Of a stretch of DNA of 9,484 nt, positions 1-6,401 are shown piece after piece. This stretch comes from a bacterium (GTDB lineage Bacteria > Cyanobacteriota > Sericytochromatia > S15B-MN24 > VGJW01), in contig JAJYIO010000063.1 in NCBI GenBank assembly GCA_021790035.1, forward strand, positions 1-9,484, written 5' to 3'. Positions within the stretch are counted from its first letter, which is position 1. Each line of letters begins with the position of its first letter. The translations under genes and the position numbers were made by a program. A model generated the notes under the pieces. That model saw only the letters and a program-made list of their open reading frames with translations. It made no database searches and was not told the DNA's origin.

Positions 1-309
1 CTTGGTAGTCTCGCCGAGCTTCTCGGCGGTGATCGCTACCTGGTCGTAGGTCTCCTGGTCCATGAAATGGTACTCATCCCCGGAGCCGTACATGTACTGC
101 ATCTCTTTCTTCTCGAGATTGGCCCGGGGCACCTTTTCACCGGCACGGAAGGTCCGCTCTACCACGTTGCCCGTCTTGACGTTCTTGAGCCGTGTCCGGA
201 CGAACGCCGCGCCTTTGCCGGGTTTGACGTGCTGGAACTCGACCACGGACATCACGTCGCCGTCGAGTTCGATCGTGACCCCCGTACGCAGGTCGTTGGT
301 GGAAATCAT
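1..309 (-). CDS. efp: Elongation factor P (N-terminal 103 residues, runs off left edge)
   Basis: EF-P binds ribosomes stalled between the P and E sites and speeds peptide-bond formation at polyproline stretches. The visible part is domain I (KOW-like) and the start of domain II. The loop QHVKPGKGAAF places Lys32 at the tip, the residue that is modified in many bacteria. The stretches MISTNDLRTG and TFRAGEKV closely resemble Bacillus-type EF-P, so a Lys-tip rather than Arg-tip factor is clear. The ATG at 309 is preceded by GAGGGG about 11 bases upstream, and the protein begins as the family does. The C-terminal part, about 80 residues, lies outside the window. It follows the M24 peptidase gene on the same strand after 209 bases, a gene order known from Bacillus (yqhT-efp), but a separate promoter appears to lie in the gap. 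Family identity is very sure; the modification state of Lys32 cannot be read here. Confidence 0.96.
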   Translation of the reverse strand, partial: MISTNDLRTGVTIELDGDVMSVVEFQHVKPGKGAAFVRTRLKNVKTGNVVERTFRAGEKVPRANLEKKEMQYMYGSGDEYHFMDQETYDQVAITAEKLGETTK

Positions 310-391
310 CTGCCAGAACCCCTCTTGCGAAAACCGAGTGCGATGGATCCAGCGCGCCAAGCCGGCCGCTCGAACTTGCTGTAATGAGCGC

Positions 392-422
392 ATTCTACCA
401 AGCCCCTTCGAGCGAGCGCCAA
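392..422 (-). promoter_or_regulatory. Putative extended -10 promoter for efp
   Basis: On the minus strand, TTGGCG (417-422) and TAGAAT (392-397) are separated by 19 bases. TG lies one base upstream of the -10 (TGGTAGAAT), which makes an extended -10 that tolerates the long spacer. It would start transcription near 385, leaving a leader of about 75 bases before the efp ATG. The same TGNTAGAAT pattern occurs at 4294-4302. This is inference from motif match and position only. Confidence 0.5.
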
Positions 423-480
423 CTTTGCTCCTTCCGCAAGCTGGCTAAAATGGCGCGTATGGTCGCTTTGTCCGGAGGGG

Positions 481-516
481 CCCCGGTCGAGGCGTTCGAC
501 CGACGACGCCTCGGGG
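481..516 (-). terminator. Hairpin directly after the M24 peptidase stop, terminator-like without T-tract
   Basis: An 8-bp stem, CGAGGCGT (488-495) with ACGCCTCG (506-513), encloses a 10-base loop. CCCC (481-484) and GGGG (513-516) can extend it imperfectly. It begins three bases after the peptidase stop codon (519-521, minus). No T-run follows, so it may be a weak or factor-aided terminator or a 3' end stabiliser. Its place between the peptidase stop and the efp promoter supports separate transcription of efp. Confidence 0.4.
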
Positions 517-518
517 AC

Positions 519-1610
519 TCAACCGGTGGTCAGCGTCGGGCTCACCTTCAGGCGCGTGAGCCGACAAGAGGCCTCCGCAGTGACCAGCACCAGCTCTTCC
601 AGCCGGACGCCGCCCCAGCCGGCGACGTACAGACCCGGCTCGATCGCCAGCACCATTCCGGGTGCCAGCACGTCCGTCGAGTCCCGGGCCAGTCGCGGCG
701 ACTCGTGGACGTCGAGGCCGACCCCGTGGCCGGTGTCGTGCCGAAGCGGATAGCCATACCCCTCCAGGACGCGCCGCGCCGCGTCTTCCACCTGCCGGGC
801 CGGATCGCCCGGTCGAATCGCGGCGATGGCCGCGTCGAGCGCCTCTCGCACGATATCGAAGGCCCTTCCCTGCAGCAGGTCCGCGTCGGCACCGACCACG
901 ATCGTCCGGCACATGTCGGCGGCCATGCCGGACACGGTGGCCCCGGCATCCACCAGCAACAAGTCGCCCGCCTCGATCCGGCGCGAGGTCGGCCGAGCAT
1001 GAACGATGGCCGTTCGAGGTCCCGTGGCGAGGAGCGGCTCGAACGCGGGCGGACCCTCTCCGTGGCGCCGGAGGTCGGCCGCCAGGATCGCCGCGAGCTC
1101 CCGCTCCTCCATCCCCGGTTCGGCCTCGTCGAGGACGTGCGCCAGGGCCCTCTCGGTAGCTGCGACCGCAAAGCGAATGGCCTCGATCTCGAGATCGTCC
1201 TTGATTCGCCGCAGCTCTTCTACCTGGCCGCCCGCGGCCACCAGGCGAGCGCGACGGGGGATGCAGGCCTCGAGGGCTCGCACCTCCCACCAGGAGATCG
1301 CCCCGGGCTCGAATCCCATCCGGCGGGCTCCCGACAGCAGGATCGCCTCTCGCTCGGCCTCGAGGTATCGAGCTCCGCTCGCGACCACCAGATCGTAGAC
1401 CGGCGGTTCTTCCGGTGCGCTTTCCGCGTAACGCCGATCGGTCACGAGGAAGACCCCGACCGGCCCGATCACGAGCCGGCAGAAAGAACCGGAGAATCCC
1501 GTCAGATACCGGACGTTGGCAGGATCGGAAACCAACAGGCCATCCTGACCGCCGTCGTCGAATCGCTCACGCAGGCGCGCCAGGCGTGCCAGAAAACGGG
1601 ACCGGACCAT
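519..1610 (-). CDS. M24 family metallopeptidase, Xaa-Pro aminopeptidase/dipeptidase type
   Basis: A cytoplasmic dinuclear-metal peptidase predicted to release N-terminal residues preceding proline, or to split Xaa-Pro dipeptides. Residues 1-130 form the creatinase-like N-terminal domain (YLTGFSGS at 35-42, LVTDRRY at 55-61). Residues about 137-363 form the pita-bread catalytic domain. All five metal ligands are present: D221 (VDAG), D232, H295 (TGHGVG), E324 (EPG) and E338 (RLEE). H204 (IVHARPT) and H302 (VHE) match the family's other conserved histidines. A length of 363 fits the short YqhT/PepQ-like members. The ATG at 1610 has GAGG upstream (GCGAGGCTACGCG). It lies upstream of efp, as yqhT does in Bacillus; both act around proline-rich peptides, which may explain the linkage. 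I cannot separate aminopeptidase P from prolidase specificity. The long plus-strand ORF across it is a shadow. Confidence 0.93.
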   Translation of the reverse strand: MVRSRFLARLARLRERFDDGGQDGLLVSDPANVRYLTGFSGSFCRLVIGPVGVFLVTDRRYAESAPEEPPVYDLVVASGARYLEAEREAILLSGARRMGFEPGAISWWEVRALEACIPRRARLVAAGGQVEELRRIKDDLEIEAIRFAVAATERALAHVLDEAEPGMEERELAAILAADLRRHGEGPPAFEPLLATGPRTAIVHARPTSRRIEAGDLLLVDAGATVSGMAADMCRTIVVGADADLLQGRAFDIVREALDAAIAAIRPGDPARQVEDAARRVLEGYGYPLRHDTGHGVGLDVHESPRLARDSTDVLAPGMVLAIEPGLYVAGWGGVRLEELVLVTAEASCRLTRLKVSPTLTTG

Positions 1611-1665
1611 CGCGTAGCCTCGCTTCCCCCGAACGAGGACACGCCACCCGACCTCGCCATCCTAG

Positions 1666-2139
1666 CCCGGCTCGCGGTCCGGTGGATGCCCCGGTCCGGC
1701 CGGATCTCCTTGGAGAATCCCGCGATCGCCTGCCGTCGCCGAGCCGCTGCCAGGCGAGAAGTACTCGGCTTTTGCAGAGGGCAAGGATGCCACGGTCAAG
1801 GCTGCCAACCGCGCAATGGCCGCCGGCACCAGGCCTGACCTCGAAGCCGGTGGGCCGCCTCAGCGGGTGAGCGTCTGGATTCCCGTCGCCGGCAAGGCGC
1901 AAGAAGCCGTCGTACCGATCGACGCCAGCCAGCCCCTGCTAACCGAGGACGTGGCCGAACTCCCGACGCCCGCCCAGCTGCGACCCGACGGGAGGACACT
2001 GCAACTGGCTGTCATGAGGGCGGCCGCCAGGATGGGAGCAACCGCCGCGAGATCGAACCGTCGCCTCCGGCCTCGGCTGGCCCTGACCAGGCCGGCCCGG
2101 GCCACGAGCGTGAACCCATACTCAGGGGCCATTTCGTAG
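1666..2139 (+). pseudogene. Possible remnant of an unidentified protein-coding gene (alternative reading of an ambiguous region)
   Basis: The frame is open from just after a TAG at 1663-1665 to a TAG at 2137-2139. Between about 1741 and 1985 it reads like ordinary protein, with balanced Lys, Glu and Asp (EKYSAFAEGKDATVKAAN, then RVSVWIPVAGKAQEAVVPID). Past about 2000 it turns Arg-rich like a shadow frame. There is no start with a ribosome binding site: the only ATG is at 1816, inside the protein-like part. The pattern suggests a piece of a once longer gene that lost both ends. I do not recognise the family. The overlapping minus-strand ORF uses the same wobble positions, so GC at third positions cannot decide which strand was coding. 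Both may be non-functional. Confidence 0.22.
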
Positions 2140-2210
2140 CCTCCCTCCGCCCGCCACCGGGTGCCGGCCGAGAGCATGAAACTGGACCCGAAAGCCAGAT
2201 CGTTGCGCAT
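1860..2210 (-). CDS. Hypothetical small protein, 116 aa, downstream of the NHL lipoprotein gene
   Basis: No family recognised. The best argument for it is the start: on the minus strand AGGAAAGGGGGAG lies six bases before the ATG at 2210, and a second ATG lies at 2216, which is closer to the purine run. It begins 53 bases after the NHL gene stop, so the two could be co-transcribed. Residues 1-40 (MRNDLAFGSSFM, GGYEMAPEYGFTL) look protein-like. Residues about 55-70 are Ala/Leu-rich and end in LMTASC, an imperfect lipobox, preceded by RRRR. That could be a membrane or lipoprotein signal placed unusually far inside, or a chance product of GC-rich sequence. After about residue 70 the composition is Ser/Thr/Ala-rich and unconvincing. 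The opposite strand has a competing reading in 1741-1985. Low confidence as an expressed gene. Confidence 0.33.
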   Translation of the reverse strand: MRNDLAFGSSFMLSAGTRWRAEGGYEMAPEYGFTLVARAGLVRASRGRRRRFDLAAVAPILAAALMTASCSVLPSGRSWAGVGSSATSSVSRGWLASIGTTASCALPATGIQTLTR

Positions 2211-2263
2211 ACCCATCTCCCCCTTTCCTGTGACTCGAGCGCCCCGCGCGAGGACCGTCAGAC

Positions 2264-3376
2264 CTACTCGAGCAGCCGGATCCGCTGGTTGTCGGGATCC
2301 GCGATCGCCACCCCACCTCCCGACAGCACCGCGATCGCGCTCACTTCCCCGAACTGGGCGCTCGCTGCGGGCCCGTCGACCATCCCGGACGAACCGTTGC
2401 CAGCAAGCGTCACGACCTTGCCCTGCGCGATCTCGCGTATCGCCTCGTTCCCGCCATCGGCAACCAGGATCGTGCCATCTGGCTCGACGGCGACGCCTGC
2501 GGGGTCCTTGAACTGCGCCGCGCCGACGGGGCCGTCGGTGTATCCGGCCTCTCCCGTTCCGGCGAGGGTCGTCACGGAACCATCGAGGTTCACGCGCCGG
2601 ATGCGGTTGTTGCCGGAGTCTGCCACTACCAGGTACCCGGCCGGATCCCACGCGAGGCGTTCGGGCAGATCGAAGGCCGCCAGGTTGCCCGTGCCGTCGG
2701 CAAATCCCGCCTGGTCGGATCCTGCCAGGGTCCGTACGACGCCGTCCGTGCCGAGTCGATCGATGCGGTGCAGGGTCGAGAGATCGATGGCTCCGCTCGG
2801 CTCGACCGCCACCCCGAAGATCTGGACATAGGGCACGGGCTTGCCATCCGGGCCATCGAGGGCGATCGTCGTCACCACGCCCGAGGCGCTCACACGCCGC
2901 AGGGTGTCGCCATCCGCGACGACCAGACTGCCGTCGGGAGCCGCCGCGACGTCGGATGCGCCCCAGAACTGCGCGGCCGCCCCGGTGCCATCCTTGCGCC
3001 CGAAGCTCCCCCCGGCCAGCAGGGTCATGCTGCCGCTGGCATTCACCGTCCAGATACTGAGCGTGCCGAGGTCGGCGATCGCCAGGGATCCGCTGGCCAT
3101 CGCGGCGATCCCCTCGGGCTGGAACAGGGTTGCCATCGCCCCACCGCCCACCAAGGTGCTCACGGAGAGGCCCGGCGTCCCGGAGCGCACGATGACCGGA
3201 GCCGGTGCGGCCGAGGGCGCGTTCGGAGCGACCGGCACGGGGAGGGCGGGCGATCCGGATGAACTCGGCGCGGACGGCCTCACCGGCGCCTTGACCATCG
3301 ACGGAGACGTCCGGCAGCCTGCCATCAAGCCTGCGGCCACCAGGACGACAGACAGGCGGCGAGCTCTGCGGGGCAC
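2264..3376 (-). CDS. NHL-repeat beta-propeller lipoprotein
   Basis: A secreted, lipid-anchored protein of 370 residues, probably a six-bladed NHL propeller that binds a ligand or partner outside the membrane. I place the start at GTG 3376, not at an upstream ATG (3403), because GGAGG lies eight bases before it and it gives a compact signal peptide: VPRRARR, a hydrophobic core, then GLMAGC with Cys21 as lipidation site. Residues 28-62 are a Pro/Ser/Ala-rich linker. Repeats of about 45-55 residues follow from about 75 to 370, each with a pattern like TLAGTGEAGYTDG, AAQF, then GVAVEPDG, VADSGNNRIRRV. The last three blades (from 217, 271 and 323) are nearly canonical; the third (about 173-217) is divergent. 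NHL proteins are functionally diverse, so no substrate can be named. It follows the TPR gene on the same strand with a hairpin between them. The family call is firm, the role unknown. Confidence 0.88.
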   Translation of the reverse strand: MPRRARRLSVVLVAAGLMAGCRTSPSMVKAPVRPSAPSSSGSPALPVPVAPNAPSAAPAPVIVRSGTPGLSVSTLVGGGAMATLFQPEGIAAMASGSLAIADLGTLSIWTVNASGSMTLLAGGSFGRKDGTGAAAQFWGASDVAAAPDGSLVVADGDTLRRVSASGVVTTIALDGPDGKPVPYVQIFGVAVEPSGAIDLSTLHRIDRLGTDGVVRTLAGSDQAGFADGTGNLAAFDLPERLAWDPAGYLVVADSGNNRIRRVNLDGSVTTLAGTGEAGYTDGPVGAAQFKDPAGVAVEPDGTILVADGGNEAIREIAQGKVVTLAGNGSSGMVDGPAASAQFGEVSAIAVLSGGGVAIADPDNQRIRLLE

Positions 3377-3400
3377 GGCATCAACCTCCTCGGACCAGTA

Positions 3401-3451
3401 CAACCGGTTGGGGCGGGATCGCCTGAAGCTTGGCAGGCGCGTATCCCGCCC
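3401..3451 (-). promoter_or_regulatory. Large stem-loop plus palindrome in the NHL gene leader
   Basis: GGGCGGGAT (3411-3419) pairs with ATCCCGCCC (3443-3451), nine perfect base pairs. Directly inside, CGCCTG (3420-3425) pairs with CAGGCG (3434-3439), with a three-base bulge at 3440-3442 and an eight-base loop. The ten-base palindrome CAACCGGTTG (3401-3410) adjoins it. The structure sits between the TPR stop (3545) and the NHL start (3376) on the minus strand. No T-run follows on either strand, so a simple intrinsic terminator is unlikely. An intercistronic mRNA-processing or stabilising hairpin, or a protein operator at the palindrome, is possible. Confidence 0.5.
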
Positions 3452-3544
3452 TCATCTCCAACAGGTTAAGCGGGCCTGAAGCGATGCCAGGAGACGGCGC
3501 CCGGCCAGATGCCGCGCCCGGGAGTGCGCTGCGGCGCCTGGTGG

Positions 3545-4183
3545 CTAATGGCTCGCGGGAGAAAGGGACTCGATGAGAGCCTGGATCTTGCCCTTGAGCA
3601 CCGGATCGCCCGTGAGCTCGAGAGCTCGATGCCAGGCGTCGAGCGCCTTGGCCTGCCGGCCGAGCGAGCTGTACACGATCCCCATGTTGACGTAGGCCTT
3701 GACGAACCGGGGATGTCCCTTGAGTGCTCCCTTGAACGCCGCGATCGCCGCTGCTGGCTGCCGCTCGTAATAGAGACACGTGCCGAGGTTCACGCGCACA
3801 TCCGGGTTTGCCGAATCGAGCGCCAGGACCTTGCGGTAGCGATCCGCCGCCGCACCGTAATTCTCCGCGTCGTACTCGAGGTTGGCCAGCGCCAGGTTCA
3901 TGCCCTCGTCGTTGGGATGCTGCTGCACCAGGGCCTCGAGCTTCTGGATGTCGCTGGTCATCGGCCGGACCGCGGTGTCCGTCTTGGGTTGGCTCGGATG
4001 GTGCGTAAAGAACGGCGCGGCCTGCATGGCGGTCATGGCCACGAAGGCGAGCAACAGGATCGAGAGGACGATCCAGGAAAAGATCCGCTTGCGTCGCTCG
4101 GCTCGCCGGATGTGACTTTCGAGATCGTCGTCACGGCGGCTAGTGGCTGCCGGCGCGGGGCTCTTGGTGGATTTGGCGCTCAT
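3545..4183 (-). CDS. Membrane-anchored TPR protein
   Basis: Predicted 212-residue protein with a positively charged cytoplasmic N terminus, one transmembrane helix and an extracytoplasmic TPR domain. Numbered from the ATG at 4183: residues 24-33 are basic (HIRRAERRKR), 34-54 hydrophobic (IFSWIVLSILLLAFVAM), and TPR-like helical pairs span about 90-191. The clearest are NPDVRVNLGTCLYYERQ with its following AAIAAFKGAL, and VKAYVNMGIVYSSLGRQAKA. Such proteins scaffold complexes in or outside the membrane, as YbgF-, CcmH- or YfgM-like proteins do; none of those names can be assigned. The start is uncertain: in-frame ATGs lie at 4234, 4192 and 4183. I chose 4183 because a GGGGG run lies just before it and the extra upstream residues are Arg-rich and unconvincing. 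It may form a transcription unit with the NHL gene, and it is divergent from the lipoprotein gene at 4360. Confidence 0.82.
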   Translation of the reverse strand: MSAKSTKSPAPAATSRRDDDLESHIRRAERRKRIFSWIVLSILLLAFVAMTAMQAAPFFTHHPSQPKTDTAVRPMTSDIQKLEALVQQHPNDEGMNLALANLEYDAENYGAAADRYRKVLALDSANPDVRVNLGTCLYYERQPAAAIAAFKGALKGHPRFVKAYVNMGIVYSSLGRQAKALDAWHRALELTGDPVLKGKIQALIESLSPASH

Positions 4184-4246
4184 GGCCCCCATGTTCGCAT
4201 GAATCCGGAGGTTCGGAGATCGGCGCCTCGCCATCGCGACGATTCC

Positions 4247-4259
4247 CGTTCGCCGAACG
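4247..4259. promoter_or_regulatory. Perfect inverted repeat in the divergent TPR/lipoprotein promoter region
   Basis: CGTTCG and CGAACG flank one base (4253), a perfect 6-1-6 dyad. It lies in the gap between the divergent TPR gene and the lipoprotein gene at 4360, and 38 bases upstream of the latter's presumed -10. Position and symmetry suit a repressor or activator site, but no regulator family is recognised. A six-base arm can also arise by chance. Confidence 0.3.
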
Positions 4260-4274
4260 AGCCAGAACCCCTGC

Positions 4275-4302
4275 CTGGACGAAGGGGATCTTCTGCTAGA
4301 AT
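4275..4302 (+). promoter_or_regulatory. Putative extended -10 promoter for the TTG-start lipoprotein
   Basis: TAGAAT (4297-4302) is preceded by TGC, giving the extended -10 TGCTAGAAT. The -35 candidate CTGGAC (4275-4280, 16-base spacer) is poor, as is common for extended -10 promoters. Transcription would start near 4309, leaving a leader of about 50 bases that is richer in A/T than its surroundings. The same -10 pattern is found before efp. Confidence 0.55.
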
Positions 4303-4359
4303 GCTACATCACAGATTGTTTACTTTCTTCATGACGCATCCAACAGGAGGGATCGTTCT

Positions 4360-5145
4360 TTGCACAATTCTCACGTACGGCGGGCCGTAGCCGGAATCGC
4401 CCTCGCGGTGCCCGTGCTGGCTCTCGCGGGCTGCCCGATGCCCGGCGCCACCACCACGACCCCGATCTTCACCGGCACCAACTCTTACACGGGCCAGGTC
4501 ACGCAGTTCGGCAAGGCCTACCCGGGTGCCACCAGCATCCAGCTCCGGTACCCGACCCAGACCGGCGGTAGTCGGTCGTCCGTCATCACGACCGACGCCA
4601 GCGGCGACTTCATGGTCCCGACCACGACGGCCACCGAGAGCTCGTACCAGTTCGTCTGGGATCTCGGCGGCGCGACCGCCAGCACCACGACGACGAGCTT
4701 CGGCGATATGATCGTCACGGATCCTGTCACCAAGCCGGTCGTCGGCAAGGACAACGTGACGCCGGGCTTCACGATCGAGACCGGCTGGCATCTCGATGCC
4801 GGCATTGGCGTCAACGCCACGATCAGCGCTACGACCGGGGCCACGTTCAGCTTCGATACCTTTGCCCCGCAGGGCGCGCCGGCCGCCGCCGGACCCTTCG
4901 AGTACCAGGTGTTCTTGCAGGGTGCCGCGGGCGATCAGTGGTCGTCCGCCTTCCAGGCCTTCGGCACGACGGCGGCTTCGGCCAGCATCGCCTGGAATGG
5001 ACAGATCGGCTCAACCGGTTCGAGCAATGGCGGTGCGTTCCCGGCCGGAGCCGCCGCCTACATGATCAAGTGGGAGACCCAGGGCGTTACCGACGGCTCC
5101 AAGGCCTTCGGGCAGTCCCTCTGGATCCCCGTCACGATCCAGTAG
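4360..5145 (+). CDS. Secreted lipoprotein of unknown function (TTG start)
   Basis: A 261-residue exported protein. The start codon is TTG at 4360, supported by AGGAGG at 4345-4350 with nine bases of spacing and by the signal peptide beginning at once: HVRR, a hydrophobic stretch, and the ideal lipobox LAGC with Cys25 as lipidation site. The mature part is rich in Thr, Ser, Gly and Ala and poor in Lys, with short alternating hydrophobic stretches (SIQLRYP, SYQFVWDL, FEYQVFL, AAYMIKWE) that suggest beta-sandwich domains. The segment near residues 38-110 (GATSIQLRYPTQTGG, then TTDASGDFMVP) resembles a carboxypeptidase-regulatory-like or big-type fold, but this is impression only. No enzyme motif is seen. 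It has its own promoter and a strong terminator, so it is probably monocistronic. A surface or cell-wall role is likely; the specific function is unknown. Confidence 0.8.
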   Translation: MHNSHVRRAVAGIALAVPVLALAGCPMPGATTTTPIFTGTNSYTGQVTQFGKAYPGATSIQLRYPTQTGGSRSSVITTDASGDFMVPTTTATESSYQFVWDLGGATASTTTTSFGDMIVTDPVTKPVVGKDNVTPGFTIETGWHLDAGIGVNATISATTGATFSFDTFAPQGAPAAAGPFEYQVFLQGAAGDQWSSAFQAFGTTAASASIAWNGQIGSTGSSNGGAFPAGAAAYMIKWETQGVTDGSKAFGQSLWIPVTIQ

Positions 5146-5197
5146 CCGGTTCGACGCGATCGGCGGCTCGAGCTGTCCGGTCCCGCGATATCACACT

Positions 5198-5225
5198 GAA
5201 AGGGGCGCCTCGCGGCGCCCCTTTC
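5198..5225 (+). terminator. Strong intrinsic terminator hairpin, probably bidirectional
   Basis: A perfect 12-bp stem, GAAAGGGGCGCC (5198-5209) with GGCGCCCCTTTC (5214-5225), encloses the tetraloop TCGC. It lies 53 bases after the lipoprotein stop and 55 bases beyond the SDR stop (5280, minus), between convergent genes. The T-run is short (TTT) and the matching A-run is on the other side, so it could end transcripts from both directions. Confidence 0.85.
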
Positions 5226-5279
5226 GCATGGCTCGGACTCGGGCCGGGTCCCAGGAGACGGCCGTGGATCGCGACCAGC

Positions 5280-6107
5280 CTACTTGAGGAAGTAGGCCGA
5301 CAGCGGCGGGGGAGTGGTGCCGGGCACCTGCGCGTAGCGCGCGAAATCGGTCACGCCCTCGGCGCGCAGGACGTCCTCGTCGAGGAACGCGTTGCCGGTG
5401 CACGTGGCGGGATCGCGACCGAAGATCGCCAGGGTGGCATCCACCAGGATGTCCGGGCTGCGCCAGTCCTCGGGCCGCCCCAGGTTGAAGTGGCGAGTTG
5501 CCTGGGTCTCGATCGCCGTCACCGGCCACAGGGCGTTGACGCCGATTCCGGTCCCGCGCAGCTCCTCGGCCAGCGAGACGGCGATGAGCGTCATTCCGAA
5601 CTTGGATACCGAATACGCGGCCTTGCCGGGCTGCGGCGAGGTCGAGAGCGGCGGGCTCATCATCAAGATGTGCCCGAAGCCCTGCTTTCGCATGATCGGG
5701 ATGACGGCCTGACTCCCTGCGAACGCGGCCCGCACGTTGACGCCCATCACCAGATCGAAGCGCTTGACCGGCATCTGCTCGACCGGCGCCAGGAAGATGG
5801 CGCCGGCGTTGTGGATCATGAAGTCGATCCGGCCGAAGGTGGCCACGGCCTTGTCGACCATGGCCTGGATCTCGTCCTCGGACCGCACATCGACCTTGAG
5901 CGCGAGGGCTCTCCGGCCCGCCGCCTCGACCTCTGCGGCGGTCTCTCGGATGGTGCCCGGCAGTCGCGGATCCGGTTCATCGGTCTTGGAAGCCACGACG
6001 ATGTCGCAGCCCTCCCTCGCCAGCGCCACGGCAATCGCCTTGCCGATGCCGCGGCTCGCCCCCGTGATGATCGCAACCTTGTCCTCGAAGCGCATGGGCC
6101 GGCTCAT
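5280..6107 (-). CDS. SDR family oxidoreductase, HSDL2-like
   Basis: An NAD(P)-dependent short-chain dehydrogenase of 275 residues, close to the N-terminal domain of human HSDL2 and its bacterial relatives, whose substrates are poorly defined (lipid or steroid-like ketones and alcohols are suggested). Seen motifs: TGASRGIG (15-22, dinucleotide loop), KVDV (71-74), HNAG (99-102), N124 in MGVN, S151 in MMSPP, and Y165-SVS-K169. The usual SDR PG motif after the active site is replaced by NALWPVTAI (191-199), as in HSDL2. The charged stretch KTDEPDPRLPGTI (41-53), which also follows the nucleotide loop in HSDL2, supports this subfamily. The start at 6107 is set by AGGGGAG six bases upstream. The start codon overlaps the stop of a small repeat-derived ORF (TGATG). 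There is no SCP2 domain at the C terminus, unlike animal HSDL2. Confidence 0.92.
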   Translation of the reverse strand: MSRPMRFEDKVAIITGASRGIGKAIAVALAREGCDIVVASKTDEPDPRLPGTIRETAAEVEAAGRRALALKVDVRSEDEIQAMVDKAVATFGRIDFMIHNAGAIFLAPVEQMPVKRFDLVMGVNVRAAFAGSQAVIPIMRKQGFGHILMMSPPLSTSPQPGKAAYSVSKFGMTLIAVSLAEELRGTGIGVNALWPVTAIETQATRHFNLGRPEDWRSPDILVDATLAIFGRDPATCTGNAFLDEDVLRAEGVTDFARYAQVPGTTPPPLSAYFLK

Positions 6108-6249
6108 CAGAAACTCCCCTTCGGGGCGGTGACTTGCAGGGGGCCTGGCCCCCCGCAAACTACCCCCCGCTGCGGGCAAGCTGCTGCGTAGCCACGCTCA
6201 GCGGGTGGCGGGTCGTTCAACGCTGTCGACGCAGACGGTGGGGGACTCA
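6103..6249. repeat. Tandem repeat, copy A (adjoins the SDR start)
   Basis: The core 6131-6242 is identical over 112 bases to copy B. The left flank CTCATCAGAAACTC (6103-6116), which holds the SDR start codon and part of its leader, recurs at 6246-6259 at the head of copy B. Inside the core, TTGC, GGGGG, CCCCC and GCAA (6134-6158) form a hairpin with one mismatch. On the minus strand the copy encodes a 47-residue open frame starting at ATG 6250 and ending in TGA at 6107-6109, overlapping the SDR ATG by one base. Confidence 0.9.
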
Positions 6250-6401
6250 TCAGAAACTCTTCTCTCCGGCTACGCCGGCAGGGACTTGCAGGGGGCCTGG
6301 CCCCCCGCAAACTACCCCCCGCTGCGGGCAAGCTGCTGCGTAGCCACGCTCAGCGGGTGGCGGGTCGTTCAACGCTGTCGACGCAGACGGTGGGTAACTC
6401 A
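6246..6401. repeat. Tandem repeat, copy B (adjoins the stop of the Cys-rich gene)
   Basis: The core 6283-6394 matches copy A exactly; beyond two mismatches, ACTCA (6397-6401) matches again and includes the stop codon of the Cys-rich gene. Between the shared left flank and the core, copy B has 23 bases (6260-6282) where copy A has 14. Core-to-core distance is 152 bases, flank-to-flank 143. Perfect core identity outside any recognised gene implies a recent duplication or conversion, or a conserved dispersed element. Confidence 0.9.

Noticed and set aside
384..1838. A 484-codon open frame on the plus strand
   Set aside because: It is antisense to the M24 peptidase, which has all five metal ligands; the plus product is Arg/Asp/Gln-rich without domains.
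4938..6191. A 417-codon open frame on the plus strand
   Set aside because: It crosses the lipoprotein end, the terminator and the antisense of the SDR gene, and has shadow-like composition.
6103..6401. CRISPR array
   Set aside because: Only two copies, far longer than CRISPR repeats, without spacers of regular size and without cas genes.
6103..6401. Insertion sequence
   Set aside because: No transposase ORF, no terminal inverted repeats bounding both copies and no clear target duplication; a non-autonomous element remains possible.
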